DNA from: Escarpia spicata
Taxonomy: Eukaryota > Annelida > Polychaeta > Sabellida > Siboglinidae
Direction: 5' to 3'
Assembly (NCBI GenBank): GCA_963995525.1
Contig: OZ023217.1
Location: 25,413,925-25,477,924 of the forward strand
DNA: 64,000 nucleotides
Every line of letters starts with the position of its first letter. Within the stretch, counting starts at the first letter, position 1. A program made the translations under genes and the position numbers. The notes under the pieces were generated by a model. The model was not told the DNA's origin. It saw nothing but the letters and a program-made list of their open reading frames with translations, and searched no databases. Of the stretch, positions 1-11,400 are shown one piece after another.

Positions 1-330
1 CATCACCTCCACATCATGCCTGTGTTGATCACACTACACTGGTTGCCCGTTCGATGGCGTATAGCATACAAAATACTGGTGTTGATGTTCTGAGCGATGC
101 ACGACCTCACGCCTCAATACACCGCTGGCATGATTGTTGAATACATGCCCGGCTGCCAGCTTTGCTCCGCTGGAAGCCGTCTCCTGATAGTACCCCGCCA
201 CAATTTAGAACCATATGGTCGGCATGGTTTTTCAGTGACGGCACTGCGCCTGTCGAATGATACTCTCTTGAACTTTTTAAGTCACATTTGAAAACATCTT
301 TTTTGAAGCCGCATTTGTTGACTAATTGTA
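1..330 (+). pseudogene. 3' remnant of an L2-like non-LTR retrotransposon (RT C-terminus)
   Basis: The frame starting at base 1 reads through one TGA at 91-93 and contains the signature LHWLPVRWRIAYKIL, followed further on by a P-x-Y segment, a run of conserved L/R residues and FSVTALRLSN. This is the order seen in the C-terminal tail of L2-clade reverse transcriptases. The element enters from the left edge, so its 5' part is not visible. It is interrupted by at least one stop and is not coding. A sister copy of the same tail lies on the minus strand at 13.45-14.5 kb and a still shorter one at 61.76-61.91 kb. The clade call is by pattern only. Confidence 0.7.
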
Positions 331-913
331 GTATGTAATATATTGAATTTATCTTAGTCATAATTATAGTTTTTTTTTCACTATTAATTTATTATCTTAT
401 TTTATTATTAATTATTGACTTATAATTATATTTTATTATTAATTTATTATGGATAAGTTACGCTTATACATTACAAGTTTTAGACGCCTTACATTTTTAC
501 AATGTTGTATTTTTATGCACCTCTGAGCTGAATTATATTCCAGATATTTATTATTTTAATAGTTTTCAGATTATTGCAGCTTGTATGTTGCTGCTGTTGG
601 TGCATGTGAACAAAGCCAAGTTACTCAGCTAGTGTTAGTACAGTTTCAAATAAAGTTTCAAATATTGGAGATGGGCAGAACAGCATGTTAATTATCTATT
701 TTCAGACACAGTCAAGTAACAAAAACACATACTTCACTGTTAATTTCACACCTGAAATGTTTCCTAATTATGGTAATAACCACTTACATTTTGATTTCTT
801 TTTGTTCATGTTTTCATTGTCAACTGTGCCTTCTTTCCATGTGATTTGTTTATCACTTTTTGGCTTCTTCAGTGTTAGCACCATTGTTGTAGGATTCTGT
901 AAAAACGAATGAC

Positions 914-957
<44 letters not shown>

Positions 958-1900
958 GCCCCTGTACTGAAGAAAAGGTAGGCATGTAACAATCAAATTA
1001 AAACTCTCAACCCAGTTTTTGGGCGTGCATATAGCTATGGATGGATTGTCCACCATACTTTGTGCATGCCACGGACATGGTAATACCCTTTGCGGGCAGA
1101 TTACACAAAAAGGAAAATTGCTGTTGGAGGCATTTTTCACATGCCACAGGGTCTATGGGCACATGCATACTGCACATGCATACGACCCTTTAGCTGGACA
1201 GTTGTGCCTAATGCCTAAAGGTTCAGAGTCATTAAGTGGTAGCCACTTCATATATTTCTATAACAGTTTTAAAACAATTAACTGTCCCTTGTTGTGGTTG
1301 TACTGATCTGGACGTCTAGGACACGGATTACTATGAAATTGTACATTATGGGGTTGATCTTGACATTATTATAAGATCTTGTTAAATCAGTACTTCACAG
1401 ACTCAGAACATGTGAAAGTGGGATATCCTGAAAGTGAAAGGGCTTGACAGTTGACAAGGAGCGTGTCCCTTTCTTCAAGAATTATCTTAAGTTCACCTGT
1501 CACCGATCCGCTCACCCAGTCCCAGTATAACTATAAGTTATAACTTAATTACGGTGTACAACCTAATAAGGCTATTTACTATAAAAGTCCAAACCTACCA
1601 AGAAAGACACATGTCTACTACAACATACACAACAATATTGGCATAAATCTTTCGAGATACTGTGCCACAAAACGAAACAGAAATGTTGACATTAATATAA
1701 TAAATTTATCAAAAAGACAAGTTGGTGGGCGATAATATCATTAATTTTAAATGCCATCATTTTAACCAAGTCATAGTCGTCACGTACGCTGCGAAACACT
1801 GGTAAATTTCTCAGTTACCTCTTGGTCTGCACTTTGAGTTTCCGTTATTGTTTGTGTTACTTCAGCTTCTGCCATTATTATTATTATTTATTTAACATTA
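331..1900. other. AT-rich intergenic DNA with a TA dinucleotide run
   Basis: I see no supported gene here. Bases 916-953 are a nearly pure TA run. Short ORFs on both strands overlap each other and lack recognisable domains, so I leave them uncalled. Confidence 0.6.
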
Positions 1901-1929
1901 AAATATGTTTGCACCGAACCGAATGAGCT

Positions 1930-3110
1930 CACTAATATTTAGCCGGGTGTGTCTAAAAGCCGCAAAAGCCCGACCACTCGTGAACATGACGTCAACCACA
2001 AAATGTGTACCTATATTTAGCACTCGCATGGAGCTGCGGCGTTGTGCAGCGCCACGGCAGGAAATAGTTCCTAAATGGGCATACAACTAGAGAAACTTTA
2101 TATGTATCACATCCATAATAAACTAACAAAACAATAATTTAAGACATTTTGCGTTAAGCACGCTATACATATGTACGTTATTCTGTCGTGTGGCTCATTT
2201 CCAGGTGTCACTGACACTGTTCACGAACACTCGGGCTTTTAGCCTTTCCTAGGAGAAGTTAAAAGCCCGACCATTCGAGAACACTTCTCTAGTACATCCA
2301 TATTAGGCCTTATATTTAGATAGAGTGAAAACTGCTACAGAAAGATACTAACGTTTTTTTTTTTATCCAACAAGAGTAGATATAACATATTGTCGTTCCC
2401 TTGTGTCACTGGTCCCGAAAACTCGTTCTTTTAGCCTTTGCTAAGGGGAAATGCTAAAAGCCGGAGCATTCGGAACCATTTTTTTAGTCTATGCGTCATA
2501 TGCCTTATATATACTTTATATACTAAACAATGCTAAGATGTAGGATAATGGTGTATTTTGTAATTTTCAACAAGCAAAAATATAACATTGTCGTTCCCTT
2601 GTGTCACTGCATAGCCACAAATAGTCGGGCTTTTGGCCTTTGCTAGGGTGATAACCAAAAGCCCGACCATTCGGGACCCCTTTTTAGTCCATGCATCATA
2701 TATATAGGCATTGTATATATTATATACTGAACAATATCATAGTAGGATAATGACTTTTTTATTATGTATTTTGTACTTTCTAACAAGAGAAAATATAACA
2801 TCATCGTTCCTTAGTGTCACTATATACACGGTCCCGAACACTTGGGTATTTCGCCTTTGCTATGGTGAAATGCTAAAAGTCCGACCATTCGGGACCACTT
2901 TTTTAGTCTATACATCATAAGCCTTGTATCTTTGTATATTATATCGAGCAATGTTACATTTAATGACGTATTATAATTTTTGTGTCGTACCCTGTATAGT
3001 GTTACCGGTCCAGAAAACTAAGTTGTGGTCTTTGCATACAAGGATTAAAAACGACCGTTCTTGACCAATGGTCGAGGTCTACTATATATTCTGTGTTTGG
3101 ATACGCGTTC
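1930..3110. repeat. Stem-loop satellite, about 200-bp unit
   Basis: At least five diverged units begin near 2185, 2390, 2590, 2800 and 2985, each opening with a version of TCGTTCCCTTGTGTCACT. Each good unit then has a self-complementary pair, GGGCTTTTAGCC and GCTAAAAGCCCGACC, separated by about 15-20 bases, and ends ACCATTCGGGACC followed by a TTTTTAGTC tract. A partial unit is seen at 1940-1990 and an isolated one at 3720-3775. The units differ by substitutions, so the array is not recent. It carries no ORF. Confidence 0.8.
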
Positions 3111-3367
3111 GACGAAATTATTATTATTTTCATAACTGATGTGCAATTGTCAATTATGAAAATTATGTTAACAGGTTTTAAAGGGAATTAAAACACCGCG
3201 GGAATCGCTTCACAGACGGGCTTAAAATCGAATTTATGCTACAAATGTATTTTCTGTATTTGTTTAATGTTGTCAAATGTTACATACAATGTTAAACTTT
3301 ATGTACACATGGAAAAAGGATTTTAGGTAATGCCTTATTTCCGTTAATTAATAGTCACGTGAGCTTG

Positions 3368-3482
3368 CGTGCGCGTGTGTGTGCATATACGTAGACTCTA
3401 TGTGTGTGTGCGTGCGTGTGTATGTTTACGTGTGCACGTGTGTGTGTTTCGTTGCGCGTGCGTGTGTGCATGCGTGCGTGTC
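3368..3482. repeat. Imperfect GT/GC microsatellite
   Basis: The stretch is dominated by GTGT and GCGTGCGT alternation. Reading frames across it on either strand are artefacts of the dinucleotide repeat. Confidence 0.85.
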
Positions 3483-3780
3483 TTGCTCCCAGTTGCGAAG
3501 CAGTCGGCCGGGCCTTCTCGATCGGGGAGTGAAGTCCATTATCTAAAAACTCTGTCATTTTGATGGTCACAGGTTGACAACATACACATGTATGGACAAC
3601 GATTGTTCCACGCGTACTGCAGGCCTTTCTGAAATAACTTACTGAAGTAATCAAGAAGTATTAGGCACGTTAATTGTCATATTCGGTCGTGCGTGCGGGC
3701 CATTCCCGTGCGTGTGTTTCCAAGGGGGAAATGCTAAAAGCCCGACCATTCGTAACCATTTCCCTAGTGCATGTATATAA

Positions 3781-5090
3781 TGCGTTATCTGTGGTTGTAC
3801 TTGCATGATCATTCAAGAAGCTGCAATGCTGGGTGTATTTAAACAAATATGTGGTTGTATTTGCGTGGCAAACAGTTCCCATTAACACGTTCCAATACAA
3901 TAAGTTTTGTTTAATTTGCATTACACTGGTAATAAGTTCACGGAAACTGTTTGGCAGTAGCTGCCTAACATGAAGGAGAAGAAAAACAGTTATGGATCAT
4001 CATCAATGTCACGATCATAGTCAACGCAATATGTGTTTTTCATGATGTAATTTGCCTGCATTGAATGGAGAAATAAAACAGTTGAATTGCATTCTGGTGT
4101 TAACTTTACTAAATAAGTGCATTTAATGTACAGGTGTATGTGCAAAAACTTCCATGTTCATATCAGTATGTAGGCATTTGTTGTCATATTAGTATGTAGG
4201 CATTTGTTATGCAAGATATACATTCTGACTGTCCTAGGAGTGATATTGAGTAAGGAATAACAATTCCTGATACAATCTCTTCAGGGTTCAACTTAAATCT
4301 TCAAACACTGTATATACTTGATTTGTTTGTGTGTTGTTTATTGAATCACATAAAAATTAATATATCACTTCAAATAAAAATGGGCCAAGAGGCCCTGAAG
4401 TCCTTGACTATATTGTGAGTTTGTAATTATTAATGAAATGTTTTTTGTGAATCATAGTTTTAGATCATTAAGAGTTATGATGGAAGTAAAGTGTTGACAT
4501 CTTTAGTAGCTCTCTAGACTATATGCATGCCAGTGAAGATACACCTGGAAATAAAGTATTCAAGTAGACCATTTCGTGAATATTAGATATTAGTTAATGT
4601 GTTAGGGAGCCCTTAGAACGGTTTAATCAAATACACATTTCTCGTGCATAGTGACCGTGCCCTAAGATATGTCTATGTAGAATTAGAGAAAAAGGTGCTT
4701 AACGTTTTCTGAGATACGGCAACTAATGGGATACGTCGGACTCACAGTGATGGCAATAGTCCGTTGGACCTTCGGCCCAAAGGACAAAAAAAGGTAGGTA
4801 GGGACCACATAAAAAATGAATTACACAAATTAATTATGCTGAAGGCAATTAATGGAATCAGTAGATGTGCACAACCAGTACTGTTTTGGATGCAACATTC
4901 AAACACCAGCAGGAATTGAACCTGCCACACATCACTGGACCACAATGAACTCCACTGCTCTGATACGTGGTAACATTGCATGAATTACAACATAGAAAAT
5001 AACAGTAATCTATTTCAAATGAGTTAATTTTGTTATTTAATTTCTGAAAATCCTTTATTGGTTCATACAACAAATGTAAAACTAAAAATG
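3781..5090 (+). repeat. Left arm of a long inverted repeat
   Basis: This segment matches, in inverse orientation, 14735-15660. Matching landmarks are ATGTGGTTGTATTT at 3849, GGATCATCATCAATGTCACG at 3993, and the block at 4870-4990 that includes CAGGAATTGAACCTGCC. By eye identity is high (roughly 85-90 percent) with indels. Neither arm encodes a protein. They could be the long terminal inverted repeats of one element or two independent insertions of one family. Confidence 0.8.
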
Positions 5091-5237
5091 AGTGCTTGTA
5101 AATAATGTAATGAACATTTTAGATAAATGTTGTCATTAATGTTATAACAATTATTACTTATACCAAGAATGTTATGCTGTGTAGCTAGTAAACTGCTGTG
5201 CTGATGGAAAGAGGAAACTGAAGAGCTCTACTCAACA

Positions 5238-5530
5238 GTGCCATTAATTGGACAATGGGTCACCTGACATAAGATGATGCCTGACTATGTTCTGCCCCAT
5301 TCTGTTCTGTGCGACTTCTACTGGGAAGTTGTACATCACTTCATGTTTCAAATGGATGTGTGCATCTGATAGCTTTGTACTGTTAATTGGACAATGTATT
5401 AACTGACACAGTAGTGAAGAACATGCCTGACTTTGTTCTGCCACATTGTCATTAGTTCTGTGTGGCTTCTGCTGGGAATATGTACATCGCTACATGTTTC
5501 AAACGGATTGGTGCAATCAATCGATTTGTG
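5238..5530. repeat. Tandem duplication, about 155-bp unit
   Basis: Two diverged copies in a row start with TTAATTGGACAATG (5243 and 5387). They share GCCTGACT-TGTTCTGCC, the CTTCTGCTGGGAA block, and ACATGTTTCAAA-GGAT. No ORF spans them meaningfully. Confidence 0.75.
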
Positions 5531-5993
5531 CATCCAAATGCACAACATTCCATCATTATGTTGCAAAATAGGAGTACAGTGTACATAATAAAATTTATGC
5601 TTTCTTATGATCATCACGCTTGGATTGTGTTCTACAGCATATTCTTCAACATTTGTTGAAACAAGTTTGTGTTAAATGAACTATACTGAGAGTAGTGTAT
5701 AAAAAGGTGTCAACAAAGTTGATTTTGCAAAAATTTTGCTAAATTCATAATATAAATGTTGCACAACATTCCAAATATTTCAATATGTCATTGGGGGCTT
5801 CGTGCGTGGAGATCTGGTGTTTTTCTTTTAAATTTGCTAAATCTGTGACATAAACATTAGCTTATTATCTTTAATGTATACATCATGGATAGCACAGTAC
5901 AGCATATAAAACAATATACATCATTACATTTTACAACAAACTGTTAGTAAACACAAAATAATATATACTGACTGCATCATAGTATGATAAATT

Positions 5994-7155
5994 CAGGGTT
6001 CATACAGACAACTAACAATTAAATTCAAGGGTTTTCAAGGTTTTTTTTGACATAAAAACATGCCATTTTCAAGGGTGTATATTTCAATTATTTATTTAGT
6101 TTTTTAGCCCCATTTTTACCGGACCAGTCAATCATTTCATACCTGGGGTTTACAAGTAATCAATCGGCCATTGAAAAGATCGGTTACACATCAATAAATC
6201 AAGCAAGCACACATTTCAGAAATGAATGAAGCAAATAAACAATCAATCACAGGACCCTTAACCTTAGAACAATGAGGGGGATCATTAGCCAAACATTCAA
6301 ATAACAAATCAATCTTGACGAAGATGCTTAAGTTTTAAATGCCTGTTTATTACATACAGTAAATGAATCAAGAAACAATAACGTTCATTATATACTGTTG
6401 CTGTCAGTGTCACATTAGTCTTTTCAGGTTTCTCACTTCTTCTCACTCAACTGGCGAACTAAACATGTTCCTGGTGTAGCCAGCATGCGGCGCAGTTGCT
6501 AATTGTGTTTCGCGGACACGCTGTTCTTGTGCGTCGCACTTTTAACATGACTGTCCAGGCTGTATCGACCTGCGTTCCCGATGTTGATGAATTTTGCGAA
6601 AAATCGACATCGCGCAGAACAAACGTTTCCTGTCGGGTCTCGACACACCCATTCTTTGTATTCCGCGATTGCCAACCATTCATCTTTAAATTTAGTTTCC
6701 TTTCTCGGGAGCCATCGTAATGCAAATTCAAATCGACCGATATTATTTTCAACGAACACGCTTTTGTCGCTTTCCAAAATGGCAACTTAATACCCGTATG
6801 TAGCGTGACCTGTATGATCGGTACTTATGGCGCTATCTAGCGGATAATTATTAATATAATTCTTGGTCACTTGGACTCACTCCTCGTGTTTTGTCAATCG
6901 CCTTTAAATTTTGACGTTCCGACGTAGAATTTGAATCGCACATTTACTTTCGCACTTATTAAATCATTTCTATTAAAATGACACGGCCGAGATATAATAG
7001 GTTAATTGCACATTTAAAGCAAAAACATGCATTTTAAAGGGTTTTCAAGGGTTTATTCTGAAAACGGGTGATAATCAAGGGTTTTTGGGTACCCTTGAAC
7101 GTAATTTCTAAATTCAAGAGTTTTTAAGGGTTTTCGGGGATCCGTGCGAACCCTG
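5994..7155 (-). mobile_element. hAT-type DNA transposon, internally deleted
   Basis: The element is bounded by exact 8-bp target duplications GATAAATT (5986-5993 and 7156-7163). Its inverted ends begin CAGGGTTC-AC, and subterminal repeats of the AAGGGTTTT type follow inside both ends. The 8-bp duplication and the CAG-type terminus are hallmarks of the hAT superfamily. The interior, 1.16 kb, is too short for a transposase. It keeps only a minus-strand ORF (6499-6777) with a zinc-finger-like C-x3-C ... H-x5-H arrangement. It must rely on a transposase made elsewhere. Confidence 0.88.
6499..6777 (-). pseudogene. N-terminal remnant of a hAT-family transposase
   Basis: This 92-residue ORF lies inside the 5994-7155 element and is its only coding trace. 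It contains KFKDEWLAIAEYKEWVCRD, then C-x3-C and SHVKSATHK, resembling the DNA-binding N-terminal zinc-finger region found in some hAT-derived proteins. The catalytic DDE/RNase H-like domain is absent. Whether it is translated is unknown. A parallel ORF in another frame of the same strand is a shadow. Confidence 0.55.
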
Positions 7156-7163
7156 GATAAATT

Positions 7164-8300
7164 ACCTCTGGTAGACAATATTAAAATGCAGAAATAATTA
7201 CTTAAACTAATAACCGTAATAAATACCCCCAGCTGCTGTCAACATTAAGTTTACCGTAACCTCATTTAATTAATTGATTTAATGAAACATTGTGTATTTT
7301 ATTGACTATGACAATAATAATTATTGTCAGTCAATAAAATGAATTGTGGTCTATCCCCACGACTGAAGGCATCCATAAGGTGGCGCCACCTACTGGTGTT
7401 TCCTGTGGACTTAATAAATACATGTAAAAACGAGCGAATTTCTTGTACATTTTGATCGATAAAAAACAATAAATTTAATGTTTTGATCACGTGATAATTG
7501 TGCATGTGTAGAATAGGTGTTATAGATATATTATGGAGTGAAGTTTGGTGACTGCAGTGTAGGTGACCGTTTTCTTGTTTTTTTCGAGGTGCGGGCCTGA
7601 AGGCTAAAGTTAACTGCAAAACTTACCAAAAGTACCCAAATTTATTTCGTATAAGTATAACTACAAGGGCAAGGCATTTATTACACTTACAGTAGGCCTA
7701 CATGTAATTCTAGCGCTTGCCTATGCCAGGCATAGGCCATAGCCTATAGGCTATGGCCCTATGCCTAAGGCAAGCTAAGGCCTAAGCCTAAGGCTAAGGG
7801 CTAAGCTCGCTTTTACATTGTGTAGACCCTTTCAGTTACCACCCAAACATTAAATTGTGAAACCATAAATAATTCTTACGAAGGCCTAATATGTATGGCA
7901 GCCTGGCCATGCATTACCAATTAAACTTAAAGCCTAGGCAAAAGTGCCAAAACGTCAGTGATTAATAATGACAGTATGCCGATTGCCGAACGGGTACCGC
8001 CGACATAATCATCATAATTGTGTTCTACTTCTAGTCAGTTACGGTTGACGCATTCTACTTGGCATACTCACTTTTCGAATAAGAATGCAACGAGCTATCG
8101 AAGGTAGCATGCATTATCATGATTTACTCAAACATAACCTAACATATTTCACAAACCGTCTCCCTCCATTTTCCGTTCGTTAACCCGCTAACGGCGCCGT
8201 ATTTGACTATATTCATGCGCGGCATGTAAATAAAGAAAATGCACGTAAATGGGTGACGTCATGTGCATGAACAGTCGGGCATTTAGCGTTTCCCGTATTT
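7164..8300. other. Non-coding DNA with a strong hairpin
   Basis: No supported gene. Bases 7715-7775 form a long interrupted palindrome centred on TAGCCTATAGGCTA and flanked by AAGGCCTAAGCC-type repeats up to 7806. Around 8270-8310 is a short copy of the GGGC-TTTAGC / TTTAGCCCGG hairpin seen in the 2-3 kb satellite. Confidence 0.7.
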
Positions 8301-8335
8301 AGCCCGGGGCCTATTTCTTTTGTCTCTCCGACCTG

Positions 8336-8405
8336 TCCGCGGACGTCCGCGGAGATAAATTTGCTATTCTATTTGACGCGGAGAGATCACGTGATCTCTC
8401 CGCGT
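8336..8405. repeat. Two adjacent perfect palindromes (18 bp and 30 bp)
   Basis: Bases 8336-8353 (TCCGCGGACGTCCGCGGA) are a perfect 18-bp palindrome. Bases 8376-8405 are a perfect 30-bp palindrome centred on ATCACGTGAT with CTCTCCGCGT arms. Related CTCCGC-rich sequence with the motif TATTCTATTTGAC recurs at 16510-16565. They lie directly beside the 3' end of the intact LINE. Confidence 0.9.
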
Positions 8406-8468
8406 TAAAAAGAACAGCCCGGAGAGGCTCTCCGGACCGCTCCGATTTCTCCGCCTGTAGGGCATACC

Positions 8469-11400
8469 TTAGGATACCTTAGGACTGTTCTGATCGCAGG
8501 ATCCTATCGGTTCCTCAATGATCAGATCTTCTTCTTCGGGGTCTAGTATTAAGAGTTTGTGTTTTCCGGTTCCAGTGTTTAATGTTAGTGGGGCTTCATA
8601 GTCGTATAATATCTCCTGGGTTGACCAGAATTTATCAAGGCGGTTTTTAAATGAATTTATTGATTTTGCTTGTATTACTGAATCAGGTAAACTGTTCCAT
8701 GGTTCAACCACTCTAAGCGGGAATGCATTTTTTCTTATGTTTAGTTTTGCTCTTTGGTTGAACAGTTTAAGGGAGTGTCCTCTGTTACTGGATCGTGATG
8801 CCACATCCTCCCACTTAGGAAGGTTTGGTGCAGATTTGTTGTCATATATGTAATGCATTATTTTATACACTTCAATCATGTCTCCTCTTAACCTACGATA
8901 TGTTAATGTGGGTAACTTAAGTAATTTTAGTCTTTCAATATATGATAACTCCCTCATACCAGGTAGTTCTTTTGTGGCTCTTCTCTGGACATTTTCTATG
9001 GCTATTTTATGTTTCGTCTTAAATGGATACCATATTGCTATTGCATAATCTAGGTGGGATCTAACCATAGTCTTGTATAGTGGCAAGAAAGTGTATGTAT
9101 CTAAGAATTGAAAAGTTCTTCTGATTACTTTTGTCATTCTGGTTGCTTTATTAACCACTTGGTTGATGTGATCATCAAAAGAAAGTTTTGAGTCAATAAT
9201 TACTCCTAAATCTTTTTGTTTGTCTGTGGTGACAAGAGCATGTTTGACATTATTTGTTGCCATAAAATATTTACTTTCACCAATATTATTTTTCCCAATT
9301 TCCATGTGTACACATTTATCAGGATGGAATTTTAACAACCACTTGTCGCTCCATTGTTCTAGTATGCTTAAATCATGTTGAAGTACATCCTGATCATCTA
9401 TATGTGTTATTGTTCTAAATATCTTTATGTCATCAGCAAATAGAAATGTATTTGAATTTGTTAGATCTGGGAGGTCATTAACATATAGAACAAAAAGTAA
9501 GGGTCCTAGAACGGAACCCTGGGGTATCCCTGATATTACCTCTTTCCAGCTAGACTCGTCTCCATTTACTGAAACTTTTTGTTTTCTATCTGTGATGAAT
9601 GATTCTATCCAGTTAATCAGTTCTTCTGAAATGTTGAAGCTTTTTAATTTGCTAATTAATCTTTTGTGTGGCACGGTGTCAAAGGCTTTTTTGAAATCCA
9701 TATATATAACATCAGTATGGTTGCCCTTATCCATTTCTTTAGTCCAGTCATCTATTATTTTGATTAGTTGTAGAACTGTTGATCGGCCAGATATAAATCC
9801 ATATTGTTTTTGACTAAATAGATTATTTACTTTCATGTAGTTTGTAATGTGATTTCTAATAATTTTTTCCATACATTTACATACTATGCTTGTTAAACTT
9901 ATTGGGCGGTAGTTACTTGCTAGTTTCTTGTTTCCATTTTTATAAATTGCTGATATTTGAGCCTCTTTCCAGTCATTGGGAATGCAGGAAGTTTTAATTG
10001 ACGTTTCAAAAATTTGTTTTAAGGGTTGACAAATACTTGCTGACAACTCATTTAGTAGCCTGGCGCCTAGTCCATCTGGGCCAGGCGATTTGCTTATATT
10101 AAGTTGTTTTAACGTCAGTAGTATTATATTTTCAGTTAGTTTTAATTTGTCCATCGCATGTTTATTGTTTACTTTAGGTATGGTTGGTATAGGCCCTGAC
10201 TGTTCTTTTGTGAATACACTGGAGAAATAGTCAGCAAGTATATTTGCTTTTTCTTCATCTTCATTTGTTGTTTGAGATTTTAGGTTGGTGGGGTCTATGT
10301 TCAGTTCCCCAATTCCTTGTTTGATTGTAGTTTTTGATTTATAATATTTCCAAAAGACTTTGGGGTTTTTCTTGGTCTGGGATGCTAGATTTCGTTCAAA
10401 TTCCTTTCGGAGCTTTCTGGTTAGAGCTCGGATTTTATTTCTGCTTTTACAATACTCTAGATATTTTGTTCCATCCCTTGTTTCCATGTATCTTGTCCAT
10501 AATCTGTTTTTACGTCTAATTAGTTTCCTTGTATTAGCATCCAGGGGGAAGTTCCCCTTTCTATTATTTGGAACTATTTTTTGAGGTACATACTTATCTT
10601 CTAATGAGTTTAGTACTGTTTTGAAGATTTCCCATTGACCGTTAACATTATCCTTACAGTCTTTAAATTTGTCTTCCCAGTTAATATTTGAACATTCTAT
10701 TCTCATTGCATCATAGTTTGCGACATTATACAGCTTCCTTTTTTTAGTGTAATTACTTGTTATAAAGTTGCACACTATACTGAATTTGAGTACACAATGG
10801 TCACTTTTGCCCAGAGGGCTAAGGTACTCTAATTCTCCTACATTATCTTCGTCATTAGATAGAATCAGATCTAACAGGTTTGTGTTAGTTGTGCCTCGTC
10901 CTCTGGTGGGGTTTGACACGTGTTGAACCATGTAGGTGTCTCTAAGGCATTCCACAAATTTGAAATTTAAATTGTTGGGGTTATTTGATTTGGTCGTCCA
11001 ATGATTCCAATTTATTTCAGGGAGGTTGAAATCTCCAGTAATTACGATGTGAGAGTATTGTTGTTGTGATATTGATCTGATCATATTTAGAAGTTCTACA
11101 TTATTTTCTTCAGATCCCCCATCGCTTCTGTATATGCATCCAAAAAGAAGTTTATTTTTATTCTTTAATTTGATTTCTATAAATAAGCATTCTTTGAAAG
11201 TTGTGGCTAGGTTTATGTACTCTGCATGCAGGGAATTTAGCACATATATTATAATACCTCTTCCTTCGGTATTTTCTAAATTTTTGGAGAATAACATGTA
11301 ACCTTCTAAGGAAAATTCTGGTGTTGTTACAGAACATTTGGGGTTTTTGGGTTTTACTTCATTAATTGCTATTATGCGGGGTTTTAGTTCTTTGATTCTT

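Noticed and set aside
685..1306. Short ORFs on both strands between 0.7 and 1.3 kb
   Set aside because: Overlapping, mutually incompatible, partly made of a TA run, and without domains.
4877..4990. tRNA gene or tRNA-derived SINE suggested by a T-arm-like GCAGG-TTCAATT-CCTGC hairpin
   Set aside because: No acceptor, D or anticodon stem of the right length could be paired, and the motif sits inside a longer inverted repeat. Kept only as a note.
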